Shown here one piece after another: positions 41,562-49,623 of a DNA stretch of 64,000 bases. Within the stretch, counting starts at the first letter, position 1. Every line of letters begins with the position of its first letter. The notes under the pieces are model-generated. The model made no database searches. It was not told where the DNA came from and was given only the letters and a program-made list of their open reading frames with translations. Where the stretch lies: positions 58,616 through 122,615 of the forward strand of contig NZ_RXFQ01000019.1 in assembly GCF_003951285.1 (NCBI RefSeq), written 5' to 3'. The translations under genes and the position numbers were made by a program. Source of the DNA: Variovorax beijingensis. Lineage in GTDB: Bacteria; Pseudomonadota; Gammaproteobacteria; Burkholderiales; Burkholderiaceae_C.

Positions 41562-43798
41562 AAAAGAACATGTCGGCTCCCTTCGTATCGCCCAGGCTGT
41601 TTGTGCTCCCGCTGCTGATCGGGCTCCTGTCGGGATGCGCCGCCTACCTGGAGGAGCGGCGCGCCGACCAGCTTCTGGCCGAAGGCAACAACGATGCCGC
41701 GCTGGTCATGCTGGGCCAACTGGCGAAGACCGACCCGACCGGGTACCGCTTGAAATACCTCCAGGTCCGAGATGGCGTCTTGCGCGACATGCTGCAGAAA
41801 GCGCGCCGCCTTGCCGCGGAGAGAAAGAGCGCGGGTGCTGAAGAGGGGTACCGGGCGATGCTCCGCATCGATCCTCAGAACGAGGCGGCGCTCGCCGGCC
41901 TGGCCGCACTCGAGCGCGATACCCGTGAATCGCAACAGATGGGCCAGGCGAGTGCGGCCCTCAGGAATGGCGATTCCGCGGCGGCGATGCGCTCCCTCCG
42001 ATCCGTCTTGTCCGAGAACTCGTCGCAGCCCGAGGCGCAAAGGCTGCTCCAAGGCATCGAGCTGGAGAGGAACCGCGGCCTCACCGCCGATCCCGTGCTG
42101 TCCGAGGCCCTCAAGAAGCCCGTGACCCTGGAGCTCAGGGATGTCGGCATCCAGATGGTGCTCGAGATCCTGTCGCGCACGTCGGGCGTCAACTTTGTGG
42201 TCGACAAGGACGTGAAGAGCGACATCAAGACCACGATCTTCGCGAAGAACACCTCGGTGGAAGACGCACTGAACCTCGTGCTGCGCACCAGCCAGCTCAA
42301 CAAGAAGATCCTCAACGAGTCGACCCTGCTGATCTACGCCGACACCGACGAAAAGAAGAGGCGCTATGAAGACTTGGTGATGCGCACGTTCTACCTGAAG
42401 AACGCCGACCCCAAGAAGATGCAGGAGATGGTGAAGACGCTGATCAATCCGAAGTCGCTCTATGTAGACGACCGGTTCAAGATGATGGTGGTGCGCGACA
42501 ACCTCGACGTCATCGCGGCCATCGAGCGCCTCGTGGCCACTTATGACATTGCCGATCCCGAGGTGCTGCTGGAAGTGGAGATCCTGGAGGTCAACTCCAA
42601 TGGCCTGCTCAACGCGGGCGTTCAGTATCCGGACCGGCTGGGCGTCAGCGTTTTTGGCAAGGCCGGGCTGGCGGGGCAGCTGACGGTCAATGAAATCAGA
42701 AACCTCAACCGCGACAATTTCCAGCTGTTCCTGCCTGATCCGTTGCTGGTACTCAACCTCAAGCAGACCAGCAGCGATGCGAAAACGCTCGCGAACCCTC
42801 GGATCCGCGTCACCAACCGGCAGAAGGCCAAGGTCCTGATCGGCGACAAGGTGCCCGTGATCACCACCACGATCAACCAGACCTCCAGCGCGTCGACGGA
42901 GTCGATCAGCTACCTTGACGTGGGCCTGAAGCTCGAGGTGGTGCCGGAGATCCACGTGAACAGCGAGGTGACGATTGCGATCGACCTCGAGGTGAGCAAT
43001 GTCGTCAAGGAAATCCGCTCGACCACCGGACTGCTGGCCTATCAGATCGGCACGCGCAATGCGAGCACGATGCTGCGCCTGCGCGATGGCGAAACCCAGG
43101 TGCTGGCAGGTCTCTTGAAGGACGAGCAGAACAACAATTCGGCGGGCATTCCCGGCCTTGGAACGGTGCCGGGTGTGGGCCGGCTGTTCTCGAACCAGAC
43201 CAACACCAATGGCCGCTCGGAAATCGTCCTGCTGATCACGCCGCGCATCGTGCGGGCCATGCCGACGCCGCCGGCCCATGTCGTCGAATTCCCGTCCGGC
43301 ACGGCGGACAACGCCTCCGTCAGGCCCATGCGGCTGACGCCCACTGGCCAATACAGTGGCAGTGACACGCAGTTGACGCAGGGCTCCGGCCTGTCCGGAA
43401 TGCCTGGGGGAATCCCGGCGATTCCTGCCGTGGATTTGCGTGTTCCCGACCGCGTGCAATTGGGCGTCGATTTCAATGTCACGGTCAACCATGACGCGCC
43501 CTACGAATCGATCGAATTCGACCTGGTTCTGGACCAGCCGGGCGTCGAGCTGGCGCGGCCTGCCAAGGAAGCGGAGGGTGCCCAGGTGCAAACGGCGCAA
43601 GCCGGCCAGATCATCCACGTGAGCGGAGGAAAGCGAACACAGCCAGGCGCGGTGGTTGCCGTGATTACGATGAAGGCAGCCAGAATGCCAGCGTCGCCCG
43701 TCAGCATTTCCGTGCAGAACCTTCGGGTGAAGGGGGCGGACGGCGCCGATCTCCCTGCCGCAGTCACTTTGCCCAAGCAGTTCACGGTGCATCGATGA
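41558..43798 (+). CDS. gspD: Secretin with C-terminal cohesin-like domain
   Basis: The 746-residue lipoprotein has a lipobox LLSGC with Cys27. An N-terminal TPR-like region (30-175) precedes N-domains (TLELRDVGIQMVLEILSRTS is the secretin short N-domain) and the secretin beta-barrel domain (about 400-590, with SDAKTLANPRIRVTNRQKAK and VLAGLLKDEQ). Residues about 625-746 are an extra beta-sandwich, starting LRVPDRVQLGVDFNVTVNHD, of the cohesin type. It forms the outer-membrane gate. MshL/PilQ-like features and the N/O/P-like partners make this a hybrid between T2SS and MSHA-pilus systems. Confidence 0.9.
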   Translation: MKKNMSAPFVSPRLFVLPLLIGLLSGCAAYLEERRADQLLAEGNNDAALVMLGQLAKTDPTGYRLKYLQVRDGVLRDMLQKARRLAAERKSAGAEEGYRAMLRIDPQNEAALAGLAALERDTRESQQMGQASAALRNGDSAAAMRSLRSVLSENSSQPEAQRLLQGIELERNRGLTADPVLSEALKKPVTLELRDVGIQMVLEILSRTSGVNFVVDKDVKSDIKTTIFAKNTSVEDALNLVLRTSQLNKKILNESTLLIYADTDEKKRRYEDLVMRTFYLKNADPKKMQEMVKTLINPKSLYVDDRFKMMVVRDNLDVIAAIERLVATYDIADPEVLLEVEILEVNSNGLLNAGVQYPDRLGVSVFGKAGLAGQLTVNEIRNLNRDNFQLFLPDPLLVLNLKQTSSDAKTLANPRIRVTNRQKAKVLIGDKVPVITTTINQTSSASTESISYLDVGLKLEVVPEIHVNSEVTIAIDLEVSNVVKEIRSTTGLLAYQIGTRNASTMLRLRDGETQVLAGLLKDEQNNNSAGIPGLGTVPGVGRLFSNQTNTNGRSEIVLLITPRIVRAMPTPPAHVVEFPSGTADNASVRPMRLTPTGQYSGSDTQLTQGSGLSGMPGGIPAIPAVDLRVPDRVQLGVDFNVTVNHDAPYESIEFDLVLDQPGVELARPAKEAEGAQVQTAQAGQIIHVSGGKRTQPGAVVAVITMKAARMPASPVSISVQNLRVKGADGADLPAAVTLPKQFTVHR

Positions 43799-44268
43799 AC
43801 GCGGCCCGCGGATTCACGCTGATCGAAATGATGGTCACCGTGGTGCTGGTGGGCATCCTGGCGTCCGTTGTGGTGCCGCTCACCGAGATGTCGATCCAGC
43901 GGGGAAAGGAGCAGGAGCTGCGCATCGCGCTGCGCGAAGTGCGCAGTGCCATCGACGCGTACAAGCGTGCGGGAGACGAGGGGCGCATCTACCGCTCGGC
44001 AACGACCACGGGCTATCCGGAAACGCTCGATGTGCTCGTTCAGGGAACGCCCGACCTCAAGGACCCGGGGCACCGGAAGATCTTCTTCCTGCGCCGCGTA
44101 CCGCGCGATCCCATGAACGCGGACATGAAGCTGGCGCCGGCCGCCACCTGGGGCAAACGCGCGTATTCAAGCGAGGCCGATCGCCCCAAGGAAGGCGAGG
44201 ACGTGTACGACATCTATTCGCTCAGCAGGCGAGCGGGCCTGAACGGCGTGCCGTACACGCAATGGTGA
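43795..44268 (+). CDS. Type II secretion pseudopilin (second)
   Basis: The 157-residue protein has a very short leader (MNAARG) before FTLIEMMVTVVLVGILASVV, with Glu at mature position 5. The C-terminal part (PETLDVLVQGTPDLKD and RRVPRDPMN) is GspG-like but lacks the canonical calcium loop. It starts by ATGA overlap with the secretin gene and overlaps the third pseudopilin gene. Confidence 0.88.
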   Translation: MNAARGFTLIEMMVTVVLVGILASVVVPLTEMSIQRGKEQELRIALREVRSAIDAYKRAGDEGRIYRSATTTGYPETLDVLVQGTPDLKDPGHRKIFFLRRVPRDPMNADMKLAPAATWGKRAYSSEADRPKEGEDVYDIYSLSRRAGLNGVPYTQW

Positions 44269-44654
44269 GCATGGTGAACAACAGAAGCCGCGGCTTCACG
44301 CTGATCGAGTTGCTGGTGGTGATGGCCATTGTTTCAGCGTTGCTCAGCATCGTGGTGCCGCGCTACATGCACAAGGTCGACGTTGCGAAGGAGGCGGCGC
44401 TCAAGGAGAACCTGGTCGCGCTTCGCGTCGCGCTCGACCAGCACTACAGCGACAAAGGCGCTTACCCCGAGAAGCTCGCCGACCTGGTCGCCCAGCGCTA
44501 TTTGAGAGCGCTCCCGCTGGATCCGGTGACCGAGCGCCGGGATTCCTGGGTTCCTTCCATCCGCGAGGAAGAGGGCGGCAAGAAGGTTGTTCACGACGTG
44601 CACAGCGGCGCCGCCGGAACTGCGTTGGATGGCACAGCGTTCAAGTCCTGGTAG
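44262..44654 (+). CDS. Type II secretion pseudopilin (third)
   Basis: The 130-residue protein has leader MVSMVNNRSRG followed by FTLIELLVVMAIVSALLSIV, with Glu at mature position 5, and a compact GspG-like head (YPEKLADLVAQRYLRALP). An ATG at 44271 is an alternative start. It is compact and acidic/basic mixed, probably a minor pseudopilin. Confidence 0.87.
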   Translation: MVSMVNNRSRGFTLIELLVVMAIVSALLSIVVPRYMHKVDVAKEAALKENLVALRVALDQHYSDKGAYPEKLADLVAQRYLRALPLDPVTERRDSWVPSIREEEGGKKVVHDVHSGAAGTALDGTAFKSW

Positions 44655-45129
44655 CCGCGCCGGCCCGCGGCACCGGCGGCGCCGTCAGCAAGGGGTGGGC
44701 TACCTCTTCATGCTGCTGGCGGTGTTCTTGTTGTCGCTGGGCGTTGGCAAGGCGATGGATGTCTATTCGGCGAGTGCGCAAAGAGAGCGCGAGGCCGAAC
44801 TCGTGCATGTGGCCTCTCTGTACCGCGAGGCCATCAAGGACTACTACCTGAGCGCACCCAGCGGGCAGCGTCGCTATCCCGTGCAGCTCGAAGACCTCCT
44901 GAAGGATTCACGGCACCTGGTGACGCGCCGCTATCTGCGGCAGCTCTATCGGGACCCGATGACCGCCAAGGCGTTTACGCCGCTCCTGGCGCCCCAGGGC
45001 GGCATCTGGGGCGTGGCGAGCACTTCCTCGGGCCAGCCAATCCGCTCGGTGGTGCCGGCCGGCATTACCTTGAAGCAGTCACCGGCGCAGCATTATTCGG
45101 ACTGGCAGTTTGTCTACGATGGGACTTGA
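44629..45129 (+). CDS. Atypical pseudopilin-like protein lacking Glu5
   Basis: The 166-residue frame (ATG 44629, overlapping the previous gene by 26 bp) has an arginine-rich leader RHRRRRQQG followed by a hydrophobic helix VGYLFMLLAVFLLSLGVGK. A possible prepilin peptidase site follows QQG, but position 5 is Phe, not Glu. The head domain (YREAIKDYYLSAPSGQRRYP and LVTRRYLRQLYRDPMT) is clearly of the pseudopilin type. Tip pseudopilins such as GspK also lack Glu5, so it may cap the pseudopilus. Confidence 0.78.
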   Translation: MAQRSSPGSRAGPRHRRRRQQGVGYLFMLLAVFLLSLGVGKAMDVYSASAQREREAELVHVASLYREAIKDYYLSAPSGQRRYPVQLEDLLKDSRHLVTRRYLRQLYRDPMTAKAFTPLLAPQGGIWGVASTSSGQPIRSVVPAGITLKQSPAQHYSDWQFVYDGT

Positions 45130-45410
45130 AATGCAGGGGCGTGGCCAGTCGCGGCAAGGAAGCGCAGCTCAAAGGCGCGGCCGGATTCCAGGCCGTGTTA
45201 CGTGGTACGCGATCCCCCACGTAACGTAGCAACAGCCAAAAGCTTGGGTGCCTGTGACGAACGGCGCTGCCTCCGCCGCACGCATGAACAGACAAAAATC
45301 CTTTCAAATCAACGGCTTGCGATAAATCGCACGAGGATTCTCCGGAGCGGAAGGGCAGTGGCACGCATGTTGCCCCTTGTGACCATCCAACCAACGAGGA
45401 GGCCTCTCAC
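45130..45410. other. Intergenic region before the giant repeat protein
   Basis: This 281-bp region separates the secretion cluster from the repeat-protein gene. It contains the strong dyad at 45197-45225, a smaller one at 45318-45331 (TGCGAT-N2-ATCGCA) and a good AGGAGG ribosome-binding site at about 45400. An independent promoter is likely. Confidence 0.5.
45197..45225. promoter_or_regulatory. Perfect 9-bp inverted repeat
   Basis: GTTACGTGG-N11-CCACGTAAC is a perfect dyad with no following T-tract. It could be an operator for the repeat-protein gene, or a weak terminator or attenuator of the secretion operon. Confidence 0.45.
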
Positions 45411-48400
45411 ATGACCGCGTCGCAGACATCGATTCCATCCACTTCCGGAGCCGTCAACAACGACGTTGCACCGGTGGTCATCGCCCAAGCCACGGTGACC
45501 CCCATCGCTCCGATGGGATCGTCCACAGTGCCGCCGGTCGCCGCCTCCGGGCCGTCCAGCATCGGGTCGCTTTCCAATGCCACTCCCGGCACCGCGCTGA
45601 TTCGCGACGGCGTCCGGATTCCCGTGGACGGCAGCCACGCCCTTCTCACCGGCGACCGCGTGCTGGTACCCGAAGGTGGCCAGGCCAACGTGTTGTTTCC
45701 TGGCTCGCCTTCCAATAAGGCGCCGTTGGCCGGCGTCTTTACCGGCGGCACCGACGCAACGCTCGGATCGACCAAGCTGCCGGGCGGCCTCGAGCAGGTG
45801 AACGTCGACGTCGCCACGGGCGACCTCAAGATCACACCGCCCGACAACGATGCCGACGCAGCAGCTGTCGCCGTCACGAAGGCGCACACCGGCGCAGCCG
45901 GTATCGGCCTGGGTGAATTCGCCCTCGGCGCGCTCGGAGCAGTCGCGCTCGGCGCGGCATTGGGCGGCGGTGGCGGCAGCGACGGTGGAACGGTTCCGTT
46001 CTTCCTTGGCAGCGGGGGCGGTACGGGCGGCGGTCTCGACGATGGAGACAGCGACAGCGACAGTGATGCTGACGCCGACGCCGATGCCGATGCCGACGCC
46101 GATGCCGATGCCGATGCCGATGCCGATGCCGATGCCGATGCCGATGCCGATGCCGATGCCGATGCCGATGCCGATGCTGATGCTGATGCTGATGCTGATG
46201 CTGATGCTGATGCTGATGCTGATGCTGATGCTGATGCTGATGCTGATGCTGATGCTGATGCTGATGCGGACGCTGATGCCGATGCCGATGCTGATGCTGA
46301 TGCTGATGCTGATGCTGATGCTGATGCTGATGCTGATGCTGATGCTGATGCTGATGCTGATGCTGATGCTGATGCTGATGCTGATGCCGATGCGGACGCT
46401 GATGCCGATGCCGATGCCGATGCCGATGCCGATGCCGATGCCGATGCCGATGCCGATGCCGATGCCGATGCGGATGCGGACGCTGATGCCGATGCGGACG
46501 CTGATGCCGATGCGGACGCCGACGCCGACGCCGATGCCGATGCCGATGCCGATGCCGATGCCGATGCGGACGCCGACGCCGATGCCGATGCCGATGCCGA
46601 TGCCGATGCCGATGCCGATGCTGATGCTGATGCCGATGCTGACGCTGACGCTGACGCCGATGCGGACGCCGATGCCGACGCTGACGCCGATGCCGATGCC
46701 GATGCCGACGCCGACGCCGATGCCGATGCCGACGCCGACGCCGACGCTGACGCCGATGCCGATGCCGATGCCGACGCCGACGCCGACGCCGACGCTGACG
46801 CTGACGCTGACGCTGACGCTGACGCTGACGCCGATGCCGATGCCGATGCCGATGCCGATGCCGATGCCGATGCCGATGCCGATGCCGATGCCGATGCCGA
46901 CGCAGACGGCGATCACCTCCTCGACCCGGGCGATGACCTCACCGGCGGCTTGATCGGCTCGACCGATGACAACCTGGGCCTGGGTGGTTCACTCACGCCG
47001 GTGCCGGGCGTCATCGATGGCGCGACCGACCTGATCGATGACATCGTGTCTCCGATCCTGGGCGAGGAGTTCACACGGGACGATCCGAACCAGTTCGATC
47101 CGGTGGACGATTTCACCGAAACCGTGGTCGACAGCGTGGACGGCGTGGCAGCGCCCATCGTCGATGCCCTGCTAGGCGAAGGCGCCACCGATGCACTGGT
47201 CGGCCAGGTCGACCACGTCACCGACGCGCTTCAGAACGGCCTGGACAACCTCGTGGGCGAAAACGGCATCCTGGGCGGCGCGACCACGGCCCTCGGCCTT
47301 GACGGTGTCCTGGAAGACCTCGTGGGCGATGGCGGCGTCGTCGAGAACGTGGTCGAAGGCGTGCTGGGCGAGAACAGCCTGCTGAGCGGCCTGATGGAAG
47401 AAGAAGGCCTCGTAGGCGGTCTGCTCGCCGAAGACGGCCTGGTCGGCAACCTGCTGGGTGAAGACAGCGCGGTCGGCGGCCTGCTGGGCAACGTGCTGAG
47501 CGACGAAGGCGTCGTCGGCGGCCTCCTGGGTGAAGACGGCGTGCTGGGCGGCCTGCTCGGCGGGCCGCTGGGCCAAGAGGGCCTGCTTGGAGGCCTGCTC
47601 GGCGGCGACGGCGCACTCGGCGGCCTGCTGGGCGACGACGGCCTGGTCGGTGGCCTGCTGGGCGGAGAAGGCACGCTCGCCGGCGTGCTGGGCAGCGAAG
47701 GCCTGACCGGCAGCCTGCTCGGCCAGGACGGCGTGGTGGACAACCTGCTCGGCGTGAACGGCGTCGTCGGCGGCTTGATCGAAGGCAGCCCGCTCGGTGG
47801 CCTGCTGGGCGGCGAGGACGGCCTGCTCGGCGGCCTGACCGATGGCGTGCTGGGTGACGATGGCCTGCTGGGCGGCCTGTTGGGCGAAGACGGCGTGGTC
47901 GGCGGCTTGCTGTCCGAGGACGGCGTGCTGGGCAACCTGCTCGGTGGCGATCTCCTGGGCGGTGATCTGCTCGGCGGCGACCTGCTGGATGGCGTGCTGG
48001 GTGAAGACGGCCTCGTTGGCAACCTGCTCGGCGGCGATCTCCTGGGTGGTGATCTTCTCGGCGGCGACCTGCTGGACGGCGTGCTGGGCGAGGACGGCCT
48101 TCTCGGCAACCTGCTCGGTGGCGATCTTCTGGGTGGTGATCTTCTCGGCGGCGACCTGCTGGACGGCGTGCTGGGCGAGGACGGCCTTCTCGGCAACCTG
48201 CTCGGTGGCGATCTTCTGGGCGGTGATCTGCTCGGCGGTGACCTGCTGGACGGCGTGCTGGGCGAGGACGGCCTTCTCGGCAACCTGCTCGGTGGCGATC
48301 TTCTGGGCGGTGATCTGCTCGGCGGTGACCTGCTGGGTGGCGTGCTGGGCGAGGACGGCCTTCTCGGCAACCTGCTCGGTGGCGACCTGCTGGACGGCGT

Positions 48401-49124
48401 GCTGGGTGAGGACGGCCTCGTTGGCAACCTGCTTGGTGGAGACCTCTTGGGCGGTGACTTGCTTGGCGGCGATCTGCTCGATGGCGTCCTCGGTGAGGAC
48501 GGCCTGGTCGGCAATCTGCTCGGTGGTGACCTCTTGGGCGGTGATCTGCTCGGCGGCGACCTGCTGGGAGGCGTGCTCGGCGAAGACGGCATCGTCGACA
48601 ACCTCCTCGGTGGCGACCTCTTGGGTGGCGACCTGCTCGACGGTGTGCTGGGCGAGGATGGCCTGGTCGGCAACTTGCTCGGTGGCGATCTCCTGGGTGG
48701 CGACTTGCTCGGCGGTGATTTGCTGGACGGCGTGCTGGGCGAAGACGGCCTGGTCGGCAACCTGCTCGGCGGCGACCTCCTGGGTGGTGATCTTCTCGGT
48801 GGTGACCTGCTGGACGGCGTGCTGGGCGAGGACGGCCTTCTCGGCAACCTGCTGGGTGGCGATCTGCTTGGCGGAGACCTGCTCGACGGCGTGCTGGGTG
48901 AAGACGGCCTGGTCGGCAACGTGCTCGGTGGCGACCTCCTGGGCGGTGACCTGCTCGGTGGCGACCTGTTGGGTGGCGTGCTCGGCGAAGACGGCCTGGT
49001 CGGCAACCTGCTTGGTGGCGACCTCCTGGGAGGGACCATCGCTCCGATCACCAGCCAGGTCGATCAAGGGCTTGGCGGCAGCGGAACGCCGGTTGCCAGC
49101 ATCCTGGACAGCCTGCTGGGCTGA
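45411..49124 (+). CDS. Giant acidic repeat protein (FecR-like N-terminus, Asp-Ala array, GGDLL repeats)
   Basis: The 1237-residue protein has no Sec signal peptide. Residues about 60-145 resemble FecR-like/retention-module N-termini of large surface proteins (IRDGVRIPVDGSHALLTGDR), followed by a hydrophobic Ala/Gly segment (about 160-185). Residues 219-498 are 140 uninterrupted Asp-Ala pairs. Residues about 500-640 form an acidic link. From about 650 to 1210 runs a Gly/Leu/Asp repeat domain of GGDLL blocks and VLGEDGLVGNLL spacers, commonly 29 residues per unit. The closing 25 residues are unrelated. There is no cysteine, no RTX nonapeptide and no LPXTG-type anchor. It lies just downstream of the secretion cluster and is its likely substrate or surface partner (inference). 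Other annotators might call such proteins collagen-like, but Gly-X-Y periodicity is absent. Confidence 0.85.
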   Translation: MTASQTSIPSTSGAVNNDVAPVVIAQATVTPIAPMGSSTVPPVAASGPSSIGSLSNATPGTALIRDGVRIPVDGSHALLTGDRVLVPEGGQANVLFPGSPSNKAPLAGVFTGGTDATLGSTKLPGGLEQVNVDVATGDLKITPPDNDADAAAVAVTKAHTGAAGIGLGEFALGALGAVALGAALGGGGGSDGGTVPFFLGSGGGTGGGLDDGDSDSDSDADADADADADADADADADADADADADADADADADADADADADADADADADADADADADADADADADADADADADADADADADADADADADADADADADADADADADADADADADADADADADADADADADADADADADADADADADADADADADADADADADADADADADADADADADADADADADADADADADADADADADADADADADADADADADADADADADADADADADADADADADADADADADADADADADADADADADADADADADADADADGDHLLDPGDDLTGGLIGSTDDNLGLGGSLTPVPGVIDGATDLIDDIVSPILGEEFTRDDPNQFDPVDDFTETVVDSVDGVAAPIVDALLGEGATDALVGQVDHVTDALQNGLDNLVGENGILGGATTALGLDGVLEDLVGDGGVVENVVEGVLGENSLLSGLMEEEGLVGGLLAEDGLVGNLLGEDSAVGGLLGNVLSDEGVVGGLLGEDGVLGGLLGGPLGQEGLLGGLLGGDGALGGLLGDDGLVGGLLGGEGTLAGVLGSEGLTGSLLGQDGVVDNLLGVNGVVGGLIEGSPLGGLLGGEDGLLGGLTDGVLGDDGLLGGLLGEDGVVGGLLSEDGVLGNLLGGDLLGGDLLGGDLLDGVLGEDGLVGNLLGGDLLGGDLLGGDLLDGVLGEDGLLGNLLGGDLLGGDLLGGDLLDGVLGEDGLLGNLLGGDLLGGDLLGGDLLDGVLGEDGLLGNLLGGDLLGGDLLGGDLLGGVLGEDGLLGNLLGGDLLDGVLGEDGLVGNLLGGDLLGGDLLGGDLLDGVLGEDGLVGNLLGGDLLGGDLLGGDLLGGVLGEDGIVDNLLGGDLLGGDLLDGVLGEDGLVGNLLGGDLLGGDLLGGDLLDGVLGEDGLVGNLLGGDLLGGDLLGGDLLDGVLGEDGLLGNLLGGDLLGGDLLDGVLGEDGLVGNVLGGDLLGGDLLGGDLLGGVLGEDGLVGNLLGGDLLGGTIAPITSQVDQGLGGSGTPVASILDSLLG
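46065..46904 (+). repeat. Hexanucleotide array GAYGCN encoding (Asp-Ala)140
   Basis: The array is 840 bp of in-phase GAT/GAC-GCC/GCT/GCG hexamers, with long runs of identical GATGCC and GATGCT units. Because the unit is 6 bp, gain or loss of copies keeps the frame. All other frames over this stretch are also open (Met-Pro and Gly-Ile dipeptide shadows). Confidence 0.97.
47930..49035 (+). repeat. 87-bp tandem repeat (29-residue GGDLL units)
   Basis: About a dozen units combine one to three GGDLL pentads with a spacer such as DGVLGEDGLLGNL. Units of 29, 24 and 19 residues differ only by whole GGDLL blocks. Near-identical DNA between neighbouring units indicates recent homogenisation or expansion. 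Confidence 0.9.
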
Positions 49125-49229
49125 TCGACGATCCGGCCACCGTCCTTCTTCGAGAGGAGCGGTGGTGGATGCTTCTGAAAAGGGACGGGCCTTCGCGGCC
49201 TGTCCCGGACAAGCCCGCGCCGATCCGGC

Positions 49230-49610
49230 TCAGCGCAACGCTGCCGGATCGGCGCGGCGTACTTCCATCACGCCATGCGCGGTGGCCTGCTCGTAGACGG
49301 ATGGCACGCGCGTGGCCAGGTGCAGCAGGATGCGCGGCGCGCGGGTCTTGACAGACCATCGGAGCAGAATGCCGCCCGCCACCAGCGGCCCGCCTATCCA
49401 TGGATGGCCGGCCAGCGCCAGGGCGATGCCCGGGCCGATGAGGGCAATCGCCAGCGGCAAGGCGTACGTCCGGTGGGACACGAAGGCCACTGCCAGCGCC
49501 GGATTGACGATCACGCGAAAACGCCCTTGCGGCAGGCCTTGGCGGAATTCCTCGAAAGGGACGTATTCGGCCGTGTCCCGCATTTCGCTCTGATTGTTCA
49601 TGCGCTGCAT
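49230..49610 (-). CDS. Small membrane protein (126 residues)
   Basis: The protein has two adjacent hydrophobic segments (LPLAIALIGPGIALALAG and IGGPLVAGGILLRW) between charged ends. No family was recognised. It starts 13 bp after the stop of the LysR gene on the same strand and may be co-transcribed with it. An ATG at 49601 is an alternative start. Confidence 0.65.
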   Translation of the reverse strand: MQRMNNQSEMRDTAEYVPFEEFRQGLPQGRFRVIVNPALAVAFVSHRTYALPLAIALIGPGIALALAGHPWIGGPLVAGGILLRWSVKTRAPRILLHLATRVPSVYEQATAHGVMEVRRADPAALR

Positions 49611-49623
49611 TCTGACGCGGTGT

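Noticed and set aside
45318..45331. TGCGAT-N2-ATCGCA dyad as an operator
   Set aside because: Short and expected by chance at this GC content; kept only as a note in the gap entry.
45850..46953. Met-Pro and Gly-Ile dipeptide frames over the Asp-Ala array
   Set aside because: Automatic by-products of a 6-bp repeat, which keeps every frame open. Only the Asp-Ala frame continues into structured coding sequence on both sides.
47350..49040. CRISPR array or collagen-like domain
   Set aside because: Repeats are contiguous and coding, without unique spacers. Gly does not occur every third residue.
47172..49067. Long minus-strand frames over the GGDLL repeats
   Set aside because: Low-complexity shadows of the 87-bp repeat, with no ribosome-binding site and no domain.
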